From NCBI RefSeq assembly GCF_002733835.1, contig NZ_NVWY01000013.1, forward strand, positions 1-64,000: DNA of 64,000 nt. Reading direction: 5' to 3'. The notes below the pieces were generated by a model. The model was not told where the DNA came from and made no database searches. It worked only from the letters and a program-made list of their open reading frames with translations. This DNA comes from Alcanivorax sp. GTDB taxonomy: Bacteria; Pseudomonadota; Gammaproteobacteria; Pseudomonadales; Alcanivoracaceae. Shown here piece by piece: positions 28,706 through 38,097 of the stretch. How positions within the stretch are numbered: position 1 is the stretch's first letter; every line of letters begins with the position of its first letter. A program made the translations under genes and the position numbers.

Positions 28706-28897
28706 TCAGCCTTGCTGGCTGACGCGTTGCGGGGCGGCGGGCCTGTCCGTGTCTTCGCTGTCCTGCGCGCGCACTGTGGTGTCGCTGTTGTCGATCAGCG
28801 ATTCCGGCCAGCTTTGAAAATCCAGCCCGGTGAGCCGGTTCAGGTTCTTCAGGGCCGTTTCGGGGCGGTGTTTGTGTAAGGTCAGTATCTTGCTCAT
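28706..28897 (-). CDS. Small hypothetical protein, 63 aa
   Basis: Starts MSKILTLHKHRPETALKNLN after an AGGGAA Shine-Dalgarno. The N-terminal half looks like a folded helix (LNRLTGLDFQSWPESLI) and the C-terminal half is polar and probably disordered (Asp/Thr/Gln-rich). It is convergent with the 126-aa gene. The reading frame is short, so it could be spurious, but the start signal and sequence composition favour a real gene. No function can be assigned. Confidence 0.5.
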   Translation of the reverse strand: MSKILTLHKHRPETALKNLNRLTGLDFQSWPESLIDNSDTTVRAQDSEDTDRPAAPQRVSQQG

Positions 28898-29007
28898 GGC
28901 ACTGTTCCCTGTGATTTGGAATCAATAAAGCGAGAACTGTGCCAGTCGCAGGTTGCTGCTTTTCTCTTTTTATAACAAAGACTTAAAAATTTGCTATGAA
29001 AAAGGGG

Positions 29008-29075
29008 ACAGGGTGGCCGGCGGGGTGCGGCAGCAAGTGACAATTTTGGTAACCCCTGCCGCGAGTCCACCCTGT
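29008..29075 (-). terminator. Long stem-loop, likely terminator of the SDR gene
   Basis: ACAGGGTGG (29008-29016) pairs with CCACCCTGT (29067-29075), with an inner CGGCAG/CTGCCG stem. On the minus strand it is followed by CCCCTTTTT, and it starts 18 nt past the SDR stop codon. Confidence 0.6.
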
Positions 29076-29092
29076 GCGGTTGCCTGGTCTGC

Positions 29093-29929
29093 CTAGTCCA
29101 GGAAAAAGTCCGGTAGCAGCTGGTTGTCTTCCAGTGCCGGGTCGACCCGGTACGGGCTGAAATCCGTCGTGCCGGTTTCTCTCAGAATTTCTTCATCAAT
29201 GAAAAACTGCCCGGAGGCGCTGGCCATGGGGCGAGACAGGATGGCGTGGGCGGCATCGGCCATGATGGACGGTTGCCGTGCTGCCTGTACCGCGGGTACG
29301 CCACCGAGCTGATTCTGCACCGCGGCGGTGTTGATCACGGTTTTCGGCCACAGCGCATTCACTGCGACTTTGCCCCGGTATTCATCGGCCATCCCCAGCA
29401 CACACAAGCTCATCCCATATTTGGCCATGGTGTAGGCCACATGGCGGCCAAACCAGTGTGGCGTCATGTTCAGCGGTGGAGACAGGTTGAGAATGTGAGG
29501 GTTGTCGGCTTTACGCAGGTGAGGGAGGCACAGCTTGCTGGCGAGAAAGGTGCCGCGGCTGTTGATCTGGTGCATCAGGTCATAGGACTTCATGCTGGTG
29601 GCTTCGGTGCCGGTGAGGGCGATGGCACTGGCATTGTTGACCAGAATGTCGATGCCGCCAAAAGTGGCGACAGCCTTGTCCACGGCGGCCTGGAGCTGGT
29701 CTTCGTGACGAATGTCTCCCACGCAGACCAGCGGAGTACCACCGGCTTCACGAATTTCCTCGGCGGCGGTGTACAGGGTGCCGGGTAGTTTCGGGTGGGG
29801 TTCGGTGGTTTTGGCGAACAGGACGATGTTGGCGCCGTCGCGGGCGGCGCGCACCCCGATGGCCTTGCCAATGCCGCGGCTGGCGCCGGTGATGAACAGG
29901 GTTTTCCCTTTTAGTGGTGGTGTGCTCAT
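29093..29929 (-). CDS. Short-chain dehydrogenase/reductase, HSDL2-like
   Basis: The 278-residue enzyme has a Rossmann cofactor motif TGASRGIGKAIG (about 13-24), NNASAIAL (about 99-106), catalytic YTMAK (about 171-175) and a Ser in ILNLSPP. The long insert with KTTEPHPKLPGTLY after the first strand is typical of hydroxysteroid dehydrogenase-like protein 2 (HSDL2/SDR13C) enzymes, which act on fatty acyl or steroid-like substrates. ATG 29929 (MSTPPLKGK) has a GGGAGAGAG Shine-Dalgarno. An AraC-type regulator is divergent and may control it. Confidence 0.88.
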   Translation of the reverse strand: MSTPPLKGKTLFITGASRGIGKAIGVRAARDGANIVLFAKTTEPHPKLPGTLYTAAEEIREAGGTPLVCVGDIRHEDQLQAAVDKAVATFGGIDILVNNASAIALTGTEATSMKSYDLMHQINSRGTFLASKLCLPHLRKADNPHILNLSPPLNMTPHWFGRHVAYTMAKYGMSLCVLGMADEYRGKVAVNALWPKTVINTAAVQNQLGGVPAVQAARQPSIMADAAHAILSRPMASASGQFFIDEEILRETGTTDFSPYRVDPALEDNQLLPDFFLD

Positions 29930-29973
29930 GCTGCTCTCTCCCGAGCCTGTATCCAGATAAAGAAGAAACCTAG

Positions 29974-29983
29974 CAAGCGCTTG
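29974..29983. promoter_or_regulatory. Short palindrome in the SDR/AraC divergent region
   Basis: CAAGCGCTTG is a perfect 10-bp palindrome 45 bp upstream of the SDR start. Similar AAGCNNGCTT-type cores are known for some TetR regulators of acyl-CoA metabolism, but at this length it may be chance. Confidence 0.3.
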
Positions 29984-30087
29984 GTTTGTTGGCAAGTAAA
30001 CGTGAGTTACTTGTCAGCGCCGCGTGGCGACGCTATGGTTGCCTATTCGGTCATTTGGGGCCAGTGCGGCGTAATCGGAATGCAGTC

Positions 30088-31104
30088 ATGACAATTCTAA
30101 AAATGGACCCGACGGAGTACTCCGTATCAGCAGAATATCTGGCGTTGTTGCTGGATGTGTTGTCCCGGCGTGGTGTGGCCACGGAAACGTTGCTGGCAGA
30201 CACCCGTATTGAGCCCGGTTGCTGGCGTGATCCCCAGGCGCGCATCACCGCCCAGGACTTTGAAGTGGTGGCGACACGGGCCATGGCGTTATCCGGTGAG
30301 CCCTGGCTGGGCTGGGAGCTGGGCGCGTCCATGACTCTGTCGTCCCATGGTTTTCTTGGCTATGCGGCCATGAGCAGTGCCACTCTGGGAGAGGCGCTGG
30401 AGCTGGCGGTGAAATATTTCCGTACTCGCAGCACCCTGGTGCAGCTGGAAACCTTTACCGATGGCGACATGGCCGTGATGCAGATCAACGAGCTGTTGGC
30501 ATTGGGTGATTTGGCACCGCTGATCATGGAAAGCCTGTTTTCCAGCTTCCATTTCATGGGTGAAAAACTGGTGCCCGGGCTGGATGTGATTGGTGAGTTG
30601 CGTTTTTCCTACCCGGAACCCGATTACTTTGCGCGCATGCGCCCGGTGATGCCGGTGCCGGTGTATTTCGATTGTGCCTATAACCAGATGCGTTTCCCGG
30701 TGGAGCGGATGCAGTATCCGCTGCAGTTTGCGGATCCGCGCCTGGCGAGAATGGCAGCGGACCAGTGTGAACAGGAAATGGCCAGCATCAAGCTGCCGCC
30801 GCCGTTGCTGGGGCAGGTGCGGCGGATCATTCTGGGCGGTGGTGGCCGTTTCCCCGGGGTGGAAGAAGTGGCCGGCGAGCTGCATATGTCATCGCGGACC
30901 CTGAAGCGCAAGCTGCAGCAACTGGGCACCAGTTACCAGGAAGTGCTGGATGGGCTGCGCAAAGGGCTGGCGGTGGAATATCTCACCCAGTCGGAAAAAA
31001 CCGTGGACGAAATTGCGATGACGCTGGGGTACTCCGATGCGTCGAATTTTGCCCGCGCGTTCCGCCGCTGGACCGCGCGCAGCCCGTCAGATTATCGCCC
31101 ATAG
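30088..31104 (+). CDS. AraC-family transcriptional regulator
   Basis: The 338-residue protein has an N-terminal arabinose-binding-like/OruR-type domain (about 20-200, including PWLGWELGASMTLSSHGFLG) and a C-terminal double helix-turn-helix (about 245-335, with VAGELHMSSRTLKRKLQQLG and the AraC signature IAMTLGYSDASNFARAFRRW). It is divergent from the HSDL2-like SDR, so it probably activates that gene. The ATG at 30088 has a GGAA Shine-Dalgarno; the frame is open for 102 bp upstream without a good start. Effector unknown. Confidence 0.9.
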   Translation: MTILKMDPTEYSVSAEYLALLLDVLSRRGVATETLLADTRIEPGCWRDPQARITAQDFEVVATRAMALSGEPWLGWELGASMTLSSHGFLGYAAMSSATLGEALELAVKYFRTRSTLVQLETFTDGDMAVMQINELLALGDLAPLIMESLFSSFHFMGEKLVPGLDVIGELRFSYPEPDYFARMRPVMPVPVYFDCAYNQMRFPVERMQYPLQFADPRLARMAADQCEQEMASIKLPPPLLGQVRRIILGGGGRFPGVEEVAGELHMSSRTLKRKLQQLGTSYQEVLDGLRKGLAVEYLTQSEKTVDEIAMTLGYSDASNFARAFRRWTARSPSDYRP

Positions 31105-31147
31105 CATGCCGTGCGATGTCGAGTATCGCGTTACTAAAGGAGAAATT

Positions 31148-31570
31148 ATGTCCTCGCTTCATCCCCGTCTTGCTGCCGACACCCGGGCTCTGGGAGAAAC
31201 AGAGCTTTGCTGGTTGCGCTGGATGAACGATCAGCGGTTTGCCTGGATTGTGGTAGTGCCCAAGCGGGACGGGCTGCGCGAATGGCATCATTTGCCCGTG
31301 GATGAGCAGCAGGCGTTGCTGGCGCAGGTGAATGCGCTGGCAGGCCAGCTTGAACAGGTGACCGGCGCAGACAAGATCAACATCGGTGCGCTGGGGAACA
31401 TGGTGCCGCAGCTGCATGTGCATATTATCGCCCGCTTTGCGGATGATCCATGCTGGCCTGGACCGGTGTGGGGGCAGGGGCAACCTGAACCCTGGCCAGA
31501 CAATCAGGAGCCGGGCTGGATTGCCGAGTTGACGTTGACCGACGATGTGGTAACCACTGGAGGGCGTTAA
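31148..31570 (+). CDS. HIT-domain protein
   Basis: This 140-residue protein has the histidine-triad core GALGNMVPQLHVHIIARF (about 83-100), where LHVHII replaces the canonical HxHxH, a form seen in a common proteobacterial HIT subgroup. The family hydrolyses nucleoside phosphoramidates or dinucleotides. The ATG has a strong AAAGGAG Shine-Dalgarno. The next gene overlaps by one base (TAATGG), so they form an operon. Confidence 0.9.
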   Translation: MSSLHPRLAADTRALGETELCWLRWMNDQRFAWIVVVPKRDGLREWHHLPVDEQQALLAQVNALAGQLEQVTGADKINIGALGNMVPQLHVHIIARFADDPCWPGPVWGQGQPEPWPDNQEPGWIAELTLTDDVVTTGGR

Positions 31571-31764
31571 TGGCGGGGTTGTTGCCGGTGACGGTTCAGT
31601 GTCCACATTGCTGGGAGGCCATCGAGGTGTTGGTGGATCCTTCGGTGGAAGAGCAGGAATACGTGGAAGATTGCCAGGTGTGCTGCCAGCCGCTGTTGTT
31701 TACGGTGGCGGTGCCGTTTGGCAGTGAAGAGCCGCAGGTGGAGGTGCGGCCGGAGAATGAATAG
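31570..31764 (+). CDS. CPXCG-motif cysteine-rich protein
   Basis: The 64-residue protein has two CxxC pairs, CPHC (residues 11-14) and CQVCC (about 35-39), with an acidic middle (DPSVEEQEYVEDC). This is the Cys_rich_CPXG family of small putative zinc-ribbon proteins, whose function is not known. It overlaps the HIT gene. A heptad-repeat arm begins 10 nt after its stop codon. Confidence 0.88.
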   Translation: MAGLLPVTVQCPHCWEAIEVLVDPSVEEQEYVEDCQVCCQPLLFTVAVPFGSEEPQVEVRPENE

Positions 31765-31773
31765 AAGCGGGCC

Positions 31774-31922
31774 ACTCGCTGTGAGCTGTAACGCGGGGTT
31801 ATGCTGCTCTAATAGTGCTGGCCTTTAGCGCCGCGTGGCAAGTGTTGGAGCGCGACGACTGCTGTTTTCGTTAACCTCAAACATGTGTCGCGTTGTAGCT
31901 TGAGGCTTGCAGCTTGTTGCTG
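31774..31922. repeat. Heptad inverted-repeat element D
   Basis: The left arm is actcgct, gtgagct, gtaacgc (31774-31794). The right arm is gtagctt, gaggctt, gcagctt, gttgctg (31895-31922) and ends one base before the stop codon of the SelW-like pseudogene. The arms are reverse complements at most core bases (GCT, GAGCT, AACG). The roughly 100-bp core has no clear hairpin. Confidence 0.75.
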
Positions 31923-31923
31923 A

Positions 31924-32458
31924 CTATTTGTCGATATGTCCCAGCGCCCGCTCCGGGCAGACTGCATCCCGTACCCGTCGTTTCAGCTCGGTGATTTCCG
32001 GAAAGCCGCCATCCTTTTTCCTGTCCCAGATTGGTTGCCCGTTGGCCTCAATCGAGAACACGCCGCCGGTGCCCGGTTGCAGGGTCACTTCATCCAGTTC
32101 ATCACTGAAGGTGGCGAGCAGCTCCTGCGCGTACCAGCCGCTACGCAGCAGCCAGTTGCATGGGGATCCCCTGCATAACTCCTTGCATGCTCAGCGTGAT
32201 CTGAAGTGCGTAGCTGTTGTTCTTTGTCGCGCAGGCAAGGGTGGTTTCCTTTTCAAGCGGCAAAGGGCAGCAGATGCGCGCTTCAGGTCACGCCCTGCGG
32301 GGCTTTCAGGCTGCCCCGCACTCGTTGTTGCAATTTCTCGATGGGTCGACACACACCTTCACAATTGCGCCTAGATTGCGAACCAGCCTGAAAGCCTGAG
32401 CACGCAAGGAGTTATGCAGGGGATCCCTGCTGCAGTAGTGAATCACCACGCGGTTCAT
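31924..32458 (-). pseudogene. SelT/SelW/SelH-family (Rdx) gene broken by a short inverted-repeat element
   Basis: I reconstructed this by hand on the minus strand. The 5' part (ATG 32458 to 32428) encodes MNRVVIHYCS. The 3' part (32162 to 31924) encodes CNWLLRSGWYAQELLATF, then TLQPGTGGVF and FPEITELKRRV, ending HIDK-stop. Together they form a SelW-like thioredoxin-fold protein interrupted inside its C-x-x-C redox motif. The 265-bp insert (32163-32427) brings an in-frame stop, leaving a peptide of about 50 residues. The ATG overlaps the stop of the upstream lipoprotein gene (TGATG), confirming the original start. Loss of function is expected. Confidence 0.9.
32163..32427. mobile_element. MITE-like element with 32-bp terminal inverted repeats
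   Basis: The left end GGGATCCCCTGCATAACTCC, continuing TTGCATGCTCAG, is repeated in reverse complement at the right end (to 32427) with one mismatch over about 32 bp. The 265-bp element contains no plausible coding region, only an inner GCGGGGC/GCCCCGC hairpin. It sits inside the SelW-like gene. No clear target duplication is visible; the palindromic GGGATCCC ends blur the boundaries. Movement would need a transposase from elsewhere. Confidence 0.85.
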
Positions 32459-33039
32459 CAGGGGGTGTCATTGCCGGCCAGGAAGGCCTGCATTTTAGGG
32501 TCGTTGAGCATGCGGGTGATGGCGCCGCTGAGGATCTCGTTGACCATGGCCTGGTTGCGATCGGCGGTGGGGGTGAGCGGCAGGTCGTGGACCACGCTGC
32601 TCTTGTAGGTGCCGGTGTGCACCACATCACCACGGGTGGCTTCGGCGAGAAGCGTCAGCGACAGGGTGACTTCGTTGACCACCGAGCCTTCTTCGGGCAC
32701 GTAGTCCAGCTGTTCCAGGCGCACCTCCAGGCGGGTGGCGTCGGCGCCAGGATTGAAGGCGTTAAAGCCCTGGGTTTGCAGCCCCTTGCGCACGGCGTCT
32801 TCAATGGCGGCTTTCACGTCGTTGGCGGGCTGAACCAGGGCGGTTTCCTTGTAGACGCCGCCGCGGGTGCCGAAGGCGCTCTGGTCACGGGAATCCACAG
32901 CGATAACCTGCACCGGCTGATTCTGGCCGATATTGGCCGCTTCAACGTCTGCCTTGGGGGTAACGTTGATCATCTGGGGGCTCAGGGCGCAACCGGCAAA
33001 CAGGGTGGTTGCGGTCAAAATCAGGGCTGCACGCAGCAT
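32458..33039 (-). CDS. YajG-family lipoprotein
   Basis: The 193-residue protein begins with a lipoprotein signal and lipobox FAGC, lipidated Cys at residue 17. The mature part matches YajG proteins, with LSPQMINVTPKADV near the start, VYKETALVQPANDVKAAIEDAVRKG in the middle and NDPKMQAFLAGN near the end. YajG is an outer-membrane lipoprotein of unknown role. It lies 26 bp downstream of ispB, and its stop codon overlaps the start of the broken SelW-like gene, so these three formed an operon. Confidence 0.85.
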   Translation of the reverse strand: MLRAALILTATTLFAGCALSPQMINVTPKADVEAANIGQNQPVQVIAVDSRDQSAFGTRGGVYKETALVQPANDVKAAIEDAVRKGLQTQGFNAFNPGADATRLEVRLEQLDYVPEEGSVVNEVTLSLTLLAEATRGDVVHTGTYKSSVVHDLPLTPTADRNQAMVNEILSGAITRMLNDPKMQAFLAGNDTP

Positions 33040-33065
33040 GGTAACTCCTTAGTGGGTCGGTACGC

Positions 33066-34037
33066 TCAGTAGGTGCGCTTCAGTGACTCTTCCGCCAGGC
33101 GGAACAGGGCATCCTTGTACGGTGAGGCGGGTACATGGTCGATAGCCGCCAGGGCAATGCGGGTGTGCTCTGCCGCCTTGTCCACCGTATATTGAAGACC
33201 GCCGCTGGCGCGAACGGTTTCAACGATTTGTTCCAGATGCTCCAGCCCGCCGCTGCGAATGGCATCCTTGATCAGGGTGGCCTGTTCAGGGGAGCCGTTG
33301 GCGATGGTGTAGATCAGTGGCAGGGTGGGTTTGCCTTCGGCCAGGTCGTCGCCCACATTCTTGCCCAGTTCGCTGGCGTCACCCTGATAGTCAAGCACGT
33401 CGTCGATCAGCTGGAAGGCGATGCCCAGGTGGCGGCCATAGGTGGCAAAGGCGTCCACATGATCGCTGGCCTGGTCCGCGCCCAGCACGGCGCCGGTTTC
33501 CGCCGCCGATTCGAACATTTTGGCGGTTTTATGGTGAATCACCCGCATGTAGTTCTCTTCGCTGGTGTTGGGGTCGCGCACATTGATCAGCTGCAGCACC
33601 TCACCTTCGGAAATGGTGTTGGTGCTCTGGGAGAAAATGTCCAGCAGGCGCGGGTGGCGCAGGGCAACCATCAGTTGCAGGGCGCGGGAAATCAGGAAGT
33701 CGCCCACCAGCACGCTGGCGGCGTTGCCCCACACCGCATTGACGGTGGGGCGCCCGCGGCGCAGATTGGACTCGTCTACCACGTCGTCATGGAGCAGGGT
33801 GGCGGTATGCAGAAACTCGATGATGGCGGCCACGTCCACGTGGCGATCGCCCTGATAGCCGGCGGCCCGGGCGCAAAGAATGGCGATCAGCGGGCGTAGC
33901 CGCTTGCCGCCGGATTGAATGATGTAATCGCCCACTTCGCGGATCAGGGGGACGTTGGAATCCAGGTGGTGACTGATAAACTGGTTCACCGCCTCGAAGT
34001 CGTCATCGACGACGGCATAGATAGCCTTGAAATCCAT
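33066..34037 (-). CDS. ispB: Octaprenyl diphosphate synthase
   Basis: The 323-residue enzyme makes the C40 (or similar) polyprenyl chain of ubiquinone from farnesyl and isopentenyl diphosphate. It has both Asp-rich motifs, LLHDDVVDESNLRRG (about 80-94) and QLIDDVLDYQGD (about 208-219), plus GGKRLRP near 45. Length equals E. coli IspB (323). ATG 34037 (MDFKAIYAVV) is preferred to an upstream TTG. Divergent from rplU-rpmA, the arrangement in E. coli too. Chain length cannot be told from sequence alone. Confidence 0.95.
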   Translation of the reverse strand: MDFKAIYAVVDDDFEAVNQFISHHLDSNVPLIREVGDYIIQSGGKRLRPLIAILCARAAGYQGDRHVDVAAIIEFLHTATLLHDDVVDESNLRRGRPTVNAVWGNAASVLVGDFLISRALQLMVALRHPRLLDIFSQSTNTISEGEVLQLINVRDPNTSEENYMRVIHHKTAKMFESAAETGAVLGADQASDHVDAFATYGRHLGIAFQLIDDVLDYQGDASELGKNVGDDLAEGKPTLPLIYTIANGSPEQATLIKDAIRSGGLEHLEQIVETVRASGGLQYTVDKAAEHTRIALAAIDHVPASPYKDALFRLAEESLKRTY

Positions 34038-34236
34038 GTATTCAGGTCCAGACAAAGGGTGGCGCGACAGCGGGCAATGCTAGCAGTGGCTGGCGGGTAG
34101 TCAAGGAAACCGCAGCCCCCGTGATTACTGGGTCAAGGCGAGAAGGAAAGGCTTGTAGGTCCTGGTTGGTTCGCGTACACTTCGCGACCCAATTTCATCC
34201 TCTGCCTGGCTTGCAAGTGGTGGTGGCTGTTTCCCG

Positions 34237-34301
34237 CACTATTAAAGTGCTGTGGACGCCGTGGATCGCCCGCCTGAGTGGAGTTGTGCTGGAGCACACA
34301 C
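34237..34301 (+). promoter_or_regulatory. rplU leader hairpins
   Basis: Two small stems precede rplU: GCACT-ATTAA-AGTGC (34237-34251), and TGTGCT-GG-AGCACA close to the ATG, whose loop and 3' arm contain the GGAG Shine-Dalgarno. Pairing would mask the ribosome site, so autoregulation of L21/L27 is possible. The first stem could equally contain the -10 region (ATTAAA). Confidence 0.35.
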
Positions 34302-34613
34302 ATGTACGCAGTAATCAAAACCGGCGGTAAGCAGTATCGCGTTGAAGAAGGCGATGTTGTTCGCATCGAGAAAATTGAAGTAGCCACCGGCGAATCCGTT
34401 GATTTCGACCAGGTGCTGCTGGTTGCCAATGGCGACGACGTGAAAGTCGGCCAGCCGATGCTGGATGGTGCCAAGGTAACCGCGGAAGTGCTGGAGCAGG
34501 GCCGTCACAAGAAGATCAAGATTGTGAAGTTCCGTCGCCGCAAGCATTCCCGTAAGCAACAGGGTCACCGTCAGTGGTACACTGCGGTGAAAATCACCGG
34601 GATCCAGGGCTGA
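34302..34613 (+). CDS. rplU: 50S ribosomal protein L21
   Basis: The 103-residue protein starts [18 protein letters not shown] and ends with the RNA-binding [18 protein letters not shown] segment and TGIQG, matching E. coli L21 (103 aa). It binds 23S rRNA. The ATG at 34302 is chosen over an upstream in-frame start. rpmA follows 45 bp later in the usual rplU-rpmA operon. Confidence 0.98.
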   Translation: MYAVIKTGGKQYRVEEGDVVRIEKIEVATGESVDFDQVLLVANGDDVKVGQPMLDGAKVTAEVLEQGRHKKIKIVKFRRRKHSRKQQGHRQWYTAVKITGIQG

Positions 34614-34658
34614 TCCTTAAGACCTGATTTTCAGAAATTGAGTAGAGAGGATTGAGAC

Positions 34659-34919
34659 ATGGCGCATAAAAAAGCCGGTGGTAGTACTCGTAACGGTCGC
34701 GATTCGGAAAGTAAACGCCTTGGCGTGAAACGCTATGGCGGCCAGGTTGTCAGTGCAGGCGAAATCATTGTTCGTCAGCGCGGCACCAAATTCCACGCTG
34801 GCGTAAACGCCGGCATGGGCAAAGACCACACCATCTTTGCCAAGGAAACCGGTCGTGTGAAGTTCGAAGTCAAAGGTCCGCTGAGCCGCAAATATGTGGT
34901 GATCGAGCCTGTGGCCTGA
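34659..34919 (+). CDS. rpmA: 50S ribosomal protein L27
   Basis: The 86-residue protein starts [20 protein letters not shown], the conserved N-terminus that reaches the peptidyl transferase centre, followed by LGVKRYGGQ and [10 protein letters not shown]. No cleavable N-terminal extension is present, unlike in Firmicutes. A GAGAGG Shine-Dalgarno precedes it and a terminator follows. Confidence 0.98.
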   Translation: MAHKKAGGSTRNGRDSESKRLGVKRYGGQVVSAGEIIVRQRGTKFHAGVNAGMGKDHTIFAKETGRVKFEVKGPLSRKYVVIEPVA

Positions 34920-34925
34920 TCCTGA

Positions 34926-36248
<1,323 letters not shown>

Positions 36249-36319
36249 CGCATTGTTGTGTCTGGCGAGTTGAGTGGCAGGAAATGCCAGATGTTCGGAC
36301 CCGATGGTAAGGAGTGAGC

Positions 36320-37450
36320 GTGGCAGATCGCCAGCGTTGGGTAATCAAGATAGGCAGTGCCCTGCTGACCAATGACGGCAAAGGGCTGGACTGTGCGCTC
36401 ATGCAAACCTGGGTGGACCGCATGGTGGCCCTGCGTGAGCGTGGCATTGAAGTGGTTATTGTCTCGTCCGGGGCGGTGGCCGAAGGCATGACCAGGCTGG
36501 GCTGGTCGGTGCGCCCGGATTCCGTGCATGAGCTGCAGGCCGCCGCCGCCGTGGGGCAGATGGGGCTGGTGCAGGCCTGGGAGACCCGCTTTCAGCAGCA
36601 TCAGTTGCATACTGCCCAGGTCCTGCTCACCCACGACGATCTGTCTGATCGCAAACGCTATCTCAATGCCCGTTCTACCTTGCTGACCCTGCTGGGGTTC
36701 GGTGTGGTGCCGGTGGTGAATGAGAACGATACCGTGGTCACCGACGAAATCCGTTTTGGGGATAACGATACCCTGGCGGCGCTGGTGGCGAATCTGGTAG
36801 AGGCGGACCGGCTGCTGATTCTCACGGATCAGGAAGGCCTGTTTGATGCGGATCCGCGCAACAATGCCGATGCCAACCTGATTCGCGAGGCCCGGGCCTC
36901 GGATCCGGCCATTGCCCGTGTCGCTGGCGGCGGCGGTTTATTGGGGCGCGGAGGTATGGCCACCAAGGTGCGGGCCGGCAAGTTGGCCGCTCGCTCGGGT
37001 GCGATTACCACTATTGCCTCCGGGCGTAGCCCGGAAGTGCTTATCGAGTTGGCGGATGGTCAGGGGCCGGGCACGACGTTGTTGCCGGATACCTCGCCGA
37101 TGAACGCCCGCAAGCAATGGCTGGCCGGGCATTTGCAGATGCGCGGGCGTCTGGTGCTGGACGCCGGGGCGGTGGCGCGTTTGCGTGATGGTGGTTCGAG
37201 CTTGCTGCCGGTGGGCGTGGTGGGTGTGTTTGGTCAGTTTTCCCGTGGCGAGATGGTGGCGTGTGAGGATGAGCAGGGCGAGGGGGTTGGCTGCGGCCTG
37301 GTGAATTACGATGCGGCGGATGCACGCCGGATTTGCCGCAAGAAGAGCGCCGAGATCGCTGAGGTGCTGGGCTTCATGAATGAGGAAGAGCTGATCCACC
37401 GGGATAATCTGGTGGTGTTTGACGCCGGAAGCCTGACGCCGGAGGCTTGA
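36320..37450 (+). CDS. proB: Glutamate 5-kinase
   Basis: This 376-residue enzyme phosphorylates glutamate in the first step of proline synthesis. It has the amino-acid kinase domain ([17 protein letters not shown] near the start, [41 protein letters not shown]) and a C-terminal PUA domain (from about 285). The start is a GTG. I prefer GTG 36320 because the AAGGAG Shine-Dalgarno (36309-36314) overlaps the other in-frame GTG at 36314. Heptad element E begins directly after the stop codon. Confidence 0.96.
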   Translation: MADRQRWVIKIGSALLTNDGKGLDCALMQTWVDRMVALRERGIEVVIVSSGAVAEGMTRLGWSVRPDSVHELQAAAAVGQMGLVQAWETRFQQHQLHTAQVLLTHDDLSDRKRYLNARSTLLTLLGFGVVPVVNENDTVVTDEIRFGDNDTLAALVANLVEADRLLILTDQEGLFDADPRNNADANLIREARASDPAIARVAGGGGLLGRGGMATKVRAGKLAARSGAITTIASGRSPEVLIELADGQGPGTTLLPDTSPMNARKQWLAGHLQMRGRLVLDAGAVARLRDGGSSLLPVGVVGVFGQFSRGEMVACEDEQGEGVGCGLVNYDAADARRICRKKSAEIAEVLGFMNEEELIHRDNLVVFDAGSLTPEA

Positions 37451-37528
37451 CGCGAAGAGCAAGTTTCGAGAAGCGAAAGGCAAGACCGGTTTGGATTTTC
37501 GAAACTCGCTTCTCGCAACTCGATACTG
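37451..37528. repeat. Heptad inverted-repeat element E
   Basis: The left arm, directly after the proB stop, holds units gaagagc, aagtttc, gagaagc, gaaaggc, aagaccg (37454-37488). The right arm holds gattttc, gaaactc, gcttctc, gcaactc, gatactg (37494-37528). Read in reverse complement the right arm gives GTTGCGAGAAGCGAGTTTCG, close to GTTTCGAGAAGCGA of the left arm. A terminator follows. Confidence 0.85.
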
Positions 37529-37540
37529 ATTTTCAGACAT

Positions 37541-37569
37541 AAAAAAACCGGCTCAAGGCCGGTTTTTTT
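37541..37569. terminator. Bidirectional terminator between proB and rpsT
   Basis: AAAAAAACCGGC-TCAAG-GCCGGTTTTTTT serves the convergent proB and rpsT transcripts. It lies next to heptad element E. Confidence 0.93.
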
Positions 37570-37584
37570 ATGTCCACCAAGGGA

Positions 37585-37851
37585 TCAGGCTGCCATCGCC
37601 TTGATCTTGGTGTTCAGGCGGCTCTTGTGACGAGCGGCCTTGTTCGGGTGGAACTTACCCTTGCGGGTGGCTTTGTCCAGCACAGACACCGCCTGGTTGT
37701 AAGCTTCCTGAGCGCTGCCTTGGTCGCCGGACGCAATAGCCGCGTTCACCCGCTTCAGGTATGTGCGCACCATGGAGCGCATCGCTGCGTTGTGCTGACG
37801 GCGATTTTCCGCCTGACGCGCACGCTTGCGTGCTTGCGGTGAGTTAGCCAA
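37585..37851 (-). CDS. rpsT: 30S ribosomal protein S20
   Basis: The 88-residue basic helical protein (MANSPQARKRARQAENRRQH, then RSMVRTYLKRVNAAI, KGKFHPNKAARHKSRLN) is S20, close to the 87 aa of E. coli. It binds 16S rRNA. It is transcribed toward proB and shares a terminator with it. The 246 bp up to murJ holds its promoter but I see no distinctive motif there. Confidence 0.97.
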   Translation of the reverse strand: MANSPQARKRARQAENRRQHNAAMRSMVRTYLKRVNAAIASGDQGSAQEAYNQAVSVLDKATRKGKFHPNKAARHKSRLNTKIKAMAA

Positions 37852-38097
37852 GGTCCTGCTCCTATCTAAAATTCGAGGTCAAATTCGGTTTACGACACTG
37901 GCCCTGTGGGCCGACCTGAGTATTGGAAGCCAATCTATGGTCAAAAAACACACGGGTCATGGTCTAAAGACGCGCAACTATGCCGATCAAGGCGGCCTGT
38001 GTCAATGGGAAAAGCCTGCTGAAATGATGATTGGCATGCGCCTCTCTGGCGGTTTGGGTAGCCTTTCGTTAACCTTCACCGGTTTCCTGGAGCGACC

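Noticed and set aside
32206-32399. Short open frames inside the inverted-repeat element in the SelW-like gene
   Set aside because: They are short, overlap on one strand in several frames and have no transposase motif; the element looks non-coding.
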